A stretch of 9,363 nucleotides of DNA from an uncultured Saprospiraceae bacterium (GTDB lineage: Bacteria; Bacteroidota; Bacteroidia; Chitinophagales; Saprospiraceae), in assembly GCA_937967535.1 (NCBI GenBank), contig CALCMV010000258.1:1-9363 (forward strand), given 5' to 3'. Below the pieces are notes generated by a model, which saw only the letters and a list, made by a program, of their open reading frames with translations, made no database searches and had not been told where the DNA came from. Made by a program: the position numbers and the translations under genes. The stretch's first letter is position 1; each line of letters opens with the position of its first letter. Of the stretch, positions 7,496 through 9,363 are shown piece by piece.

Positions 7496-8001
7496 TAGGT
7501 TTTTTATGATTTTTAAAAAATTATGGTAGATTATGTGTTAATTTTAAATAAATAAATTTTAAATAATTAAAATTTTAATTATCAATCGTTTATATTTTGA
7601 AATACAAAAATTTTGTAGACTAGTAAATGCTCACAAGTCTGTGCAAGTATTGACGTACGAGAATTTTGAGTGCGTGAAGGAAACGGTTTTTTTGCGGGTA
7701 AATGGGTAAAAAAAGTATGTTATTGGTTTCATATACCTGCGAATAATTCGTAATGTTGAATGAATAAATATTGGATTTTGAATAATTAAAAATCCATATT
7801 TATTTTTTCATTGTTATACTTAGCGGGTGTGGGAACTTATTTTTTTATAATATTGGACAATATGTATTACTACGTAGGCAAATGTAATAAAACATTTTTT
7901 TAAATAAAAAAAAATCGGACTCAATGTGCTTGAATGTGAATAATTTAACGATGTTGGGCAGAATACTTGATTTGGGTGTCCGTTTATGTTTTTCACTAAA
8001 A
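7496..8001. other. Noncoding AT-rich region
   Basis: I see no supported gene here. Positions 7500-7620 are dominated by A/T runs. A moderately GC segment at about 7620-7740 has no start-to-stop frame of useful length and no tRNA-like fold that I can find. A hairpin lies at 7764-7803. A short minus frame reaching from 7845 into the element at 8002-8172 is not convincing as a gene. Confidence 0.5.
7764..7803. repeat. AT-rich hairpin followed by a T-run on the plus strand
   Basis: ATAAATATTGGATTTT (7764-7779) pairs with AAAATCCATATTTAT (7789-7803) with one bulged T and a 9-nt loop. On the plus strand it is followed by a TTTTTT run (7804-7809 region), the layout of an intrinsic terminator, but the stem has only two G-C pairs and no plus-strand gene lies upstream. 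It may be a remnant or a spontaneous AT palindrome. Confidence 0.45.
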
Positions 8002-8172
8002 TAGTCCCCAAGTTTTTTGGATGGTGTAGTTGTCAGACGAATGTTGTTATAAAATGCTTCGGTTATTTGAACCATATTCACTTTAAGCAAAGGATTCGTC
8101 TGACAACTTTTACGCTATGAAATACGGAAAATTTTGAAACAATTAATGTGTAATACCTACTTTTGGGGACTA
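8002..8172. mobile_element. 171-bp element with terminal and subterminal inverted repeats (MITE-like)
   Basis: The ends are perfect 10-bp inverted repeats: TAGTCCCCAA at 8002-8011 and TTGGGGACTA at 8163-8172. Inside lies a second, perfect 15-bp inverted repeat: AGTTGTCAGACGAAT at 8028-8042 and ATTCGTCTGACAACT at 8094-8108. The spacing between outer and inner repeats differs, 16 bp on the left and 54 bp on the right. If the terminal TA is a target duplication, the element would fit the TA-inserting IS630/Tc1-mariner style, but this rests only on the two end bases. No transposase is present. Its right end lies 5 bp from the stop codon of the epimerase-like gene. Confidence 0.55.
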
Positions 8173-8177
8173 CATAT

Positions 8178-9092
8178 TCAACTTGGATTAAGGACAAACG
8201 CATCAAGCATCGCATCACATTTTTCATATTTAAATGTAAAACCTGCATCCAATAAATGTTTGGGATAGGCTTTGCGGCTTTTCAGGATTAACTCCGTTTG
8301 AGTACGAATAAAAAACGCGCCGATTTCGAGTAACCATTTGGGTTGTGGTAAGGTGAATGGTACGTTTAATTTCTCTTTTAATAATCGGTTAAAATCCTGA
8401 TTTTGAATAGGGTAGGGGGCAGCTACATTCACCACGCCTTCGTGCGGATTTTGCATCAAAAAATCCACCACGCGACAAAGATCCTCCACATGCACCCAGC
8501 TAATCCATTGTTTGCCCGTTCCTTGCGGTGAGCATAAACCAAATTTTGCGAGCTTCGCCATCACAGGAAATGCGCCGCCGTCTTTGCCCATAGCAATCGC
8601 GGTACGCAAGGCAGTTTTGATGGTATCGGGCGTATCGTGACTGAAAAATTCGGCTTCCCATGCCTTCGCTACATTCATCGAAAAATCGCTGCCGATGATG
8701 CCTTCGCGTTCGGTATTTGCAGGTGCATCGCCTTCGGTATGTTGGTAAATGGTGGCGGTAGAGGAGTTGAACCAAAATTTTGGCGGCTTCGTACACGCAC
8801 GCACCGCCTCGCCCAATATGCGCGTACTATCAATGCGACTATCAAGGATTTGTGCTTTGTTTTTTTCGTTATAACGGCAGTCCACTGTGCGCCCCGTCAT
8901 ATTGATAAGTGCCTGTGTGCCTTCGAGTTCCGTAGCCCATGCGCCGAGCGTCTTGGCATCCCACTGACGAAATACACCCTGCGACTTGCCACGACTCAAT
9001 ATGATGATTTCGTAACCGAGATTGGAAAAGTAAGTGCGAAGATGTTGACCTAAAAAGCCACTGCCGCCGGCGATGATGATTTTTTTATTCAT
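8178..9092 (-). CDS. NAD(P)-dependent epimerase-like protein, TIGR01777/SDR39U1 (YfcH-like) family
   Basis: A complete 304-aa protein, ATG at 9090-9092 and TGA at 8178-8180; the start gives the nucleotide-binding strand directly (MNKKIIIAGGSGFLG). The Rossmann motif GGSGFLG is at residues 9-15. Family hallmarks follow: INMTGRTVDCRY (63-74) and an SR-x-x-ST-x-x-L pattern (85-93), SSTATIY (110-116), AKAWE (142-146), GTGKQWISWVHVEDL (191-205), and a C-terminal segment with PKHLLDAGFTFKYE (277-290), the position of the DUF1731 tail. Length is typical of the family (about 300 aa). It is a cytosolic atypical extended SDR; the physiological substrate of this family is not established. The usual YxxxK catalytic pair is not evident after Tyr116. 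It is divergent from the gene at 9261 and separated from it by a palindrome. No Shine-Dalgarno is seen, and no exact -7 box was found upstream. Confidence 0.95.
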   Translation of the reverse strand: MNKKIIIAGGSGFLGQHLRTYFSNLGYEIIILSRGKSQGVFRQWDAKTLGAWATELEGTQALINMTGRTVDCRYNEKNKAQILDSRIDSTRILGEAVRACTKPPKFWFNSSTATIYQHTEGDAPANTEREGIIGSDFSMNVAKAWEAEFFSHDTPDTIKTALRTAIAMGKDGGAFPVMAKLAKFGLCSPQGTGKQWISWVHVEDLCRVVDFLMQNPHEGVVNVAAPYPIQNQDFNRLLKEKLNVPFTLPQPKWLLEIGAFFIRTQTELILKSRKAYPKHLLDAGFTFKYEKCDAMLDAFVLNPS

Positions 9093-9120
9093 AATTCGTA
9101 TCTTGGTGTTTATTGATAAC

Positions 9121-9178
9121 GTAAAACGATTTTACAAATCGTTTATTCCGAGCGTAACGATTTATAAAATCGTTTTAC
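9121..9178. repeat. Nested two-hairpin palindrome in the divergent intergenic region
   Basis: Arms 9121-9143 and 9156-9178 are inverted repeats of 23 bp with one mismatch (C9135 opposite A9164), separated by 12 bp. Each arm is itself a small hairpin: AAACGATTT-TAC-AAATCGTTT (9124-9144) and AACGATTT-ATA-AAATCGTT (9156-9174). The octamer AACGATTT or its complement therefore occurs four times. It could form a cruciform, act as an operator for a dimeric regulator of the divergent genes, or be a small mobile palindrome; sequence alone does not decide. Confidence 0.85.
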
Positions 9179-9208
9179 ATTTCACTACCATTGAAACCAA
9201 TTTTAGCG

Positions 9209-9216
9209 TAATTTTG
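9209..9216 (+). promoter_or_regulatory. Candidate -7 box for the plus-strand gene at 9261
   Basis: TAATTTTG matches TAnnTTTG exactly. Transcription from it would leave a leader of roughly 40 nt before the ATG at 9261. The nearest upstream TTG (9191-9193) is only 15 bp away, shorter than the usual spacing, so the -33 element is not supported. The palindrome at 9121-9178 ends 30 bp upstream. Confidence 0.4.
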
Positions 9217-9260
9217 TTGGGTAAATTGCGTACATTTACACAAAATTTTTACTGCCAAAA

Positions 9261-9363
9261 ATGAATAATACATTGAATACAGAAAAAAAGGAATATCGCA
9301 TCTGGCATCCTGTCACCTTCAATGAAGAATGGGCAGTTTGTGATACCTCTGTGTTGGATGACC
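9261..9363 (+). CDS. N-terminal fragment of an unidentified protein (runs off right edge)
   Basis: The ATG at 9261 opens a frame of 34 codons that reaches the window end without a stop. It starts MNNTLNTEKKEYRIWHPVTF and ends DTSVLDD. There is no signal peptide or membrane segment in this part, so a cytosolic protein is likely. The start is preceded by the A-rich ACTGCCAAAA rather than a Shine-Dalgarno, as in its neighbours, and a candidate -7 box lies at 9209. The W...DTS(V/I)...D pattern recalls the N-terminus of some Fic-domain proteins, but this is a weak memory-based hint and the catalytic region is not in the window. The function should be treated as unknown. Confidence 0.6.
   Translation, partial: MNNTLNTEKKEYRIWHPVTFNEEWAVCDTSVLDD

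Noticed and set aside
7764..7803. Intrinsic terminator
   Set aside because: The stem is almost all A-T and no gene upstream on the plus strand would use it, so it is listed only as a hairpin.
7845..8090. Short minus-strand frame of 76-81 codons (TTG or ATG start, MVQITEAFYNN...)
   Set aside because: It spans the left boundary of the 8002-8172 element, so the terminal repeat itself codes part of it. The rest is Phe/Lys/Ile-rich AT sequence, with no homology I recognise. A transposase remnant cannot be excluded.
8637..9053. 138-codon plus-strand frame
   Set aside because: It is antisense to the well-supported epimerase-like gene and has no family features.

Overview
The window looks like a chromosomal segment from a member of the Bacteroidota, possibly near the Saprospiria/Chitinophagales, though the exact lineage is a guess. 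The evidence is very large secreted mosaic proteins built from Ig-like, lamin-tail-like and Cys/Asp-rich repeats, moderate-GC genes separated by extremely AT-rich gaps, no Shine-Dalgarno sequences before the starts, and two TAnnTTTG-type -7 boxes.

Positions 1-7277 hold two large minus-strand genes in tandem. The upstream gene (2328-7277, 1649 aa) is a secreted multidomain protein. It has a signal peptide, an N-terminal lamin-tail-like domain, a jelly-roll-like domain, an Ig-like domain, three lamin-tail-like repeats and two related C-terminal beta domains. Short Cys/Asp-rich modules link these parts. After a 257-bp AT-rich gap comes a second secreted mosaic protein (1-2070), cut by the left window edge. 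It starts with a signal peptide and a c-type cytochrome domain (CNGCH, distal MP), continues with several Ig/PKD-like domains, and ends in the window with tandem Cys-rich repeats. Both proteins share a CDDGxxxTxND...C.CAG module, so they probably belong to one paralogous family of surface or matrix proteins.

Positions 7278-8177 contain no convincing gene but are rich in structure: a 154-bp near-perfect palindrome just upstream of the 1649-aa gene, an AT-rich hairpin, and a 171-bp element with a 10-bp terminal and a 15-bp subterminal inverted repeat that ends 5 bp from the stop codon of the next gene. The first and last look like MITEs (miniature inverted-repeat elements) or IS remnants.

Positions 8178-9092 (minus) encode a complete NAD(P)-dependent epimerase-like protein of the TIGR01777/SDR39U1 (YfcH-like) family. 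A 168-bp divergent intergenic region with a two-hairpin palindrome separates it from the first 34 codons of a plus-strand gene that runs off the right edge.

No RNA gene, CRISPR array, intact transposase or complete known multi-gene system is visible. The most unusual material is the set of palindromic elements at 7342-7495, 8002-8172 and 9121-9178, and the shared modular architecture of the two giant secreted proteins.
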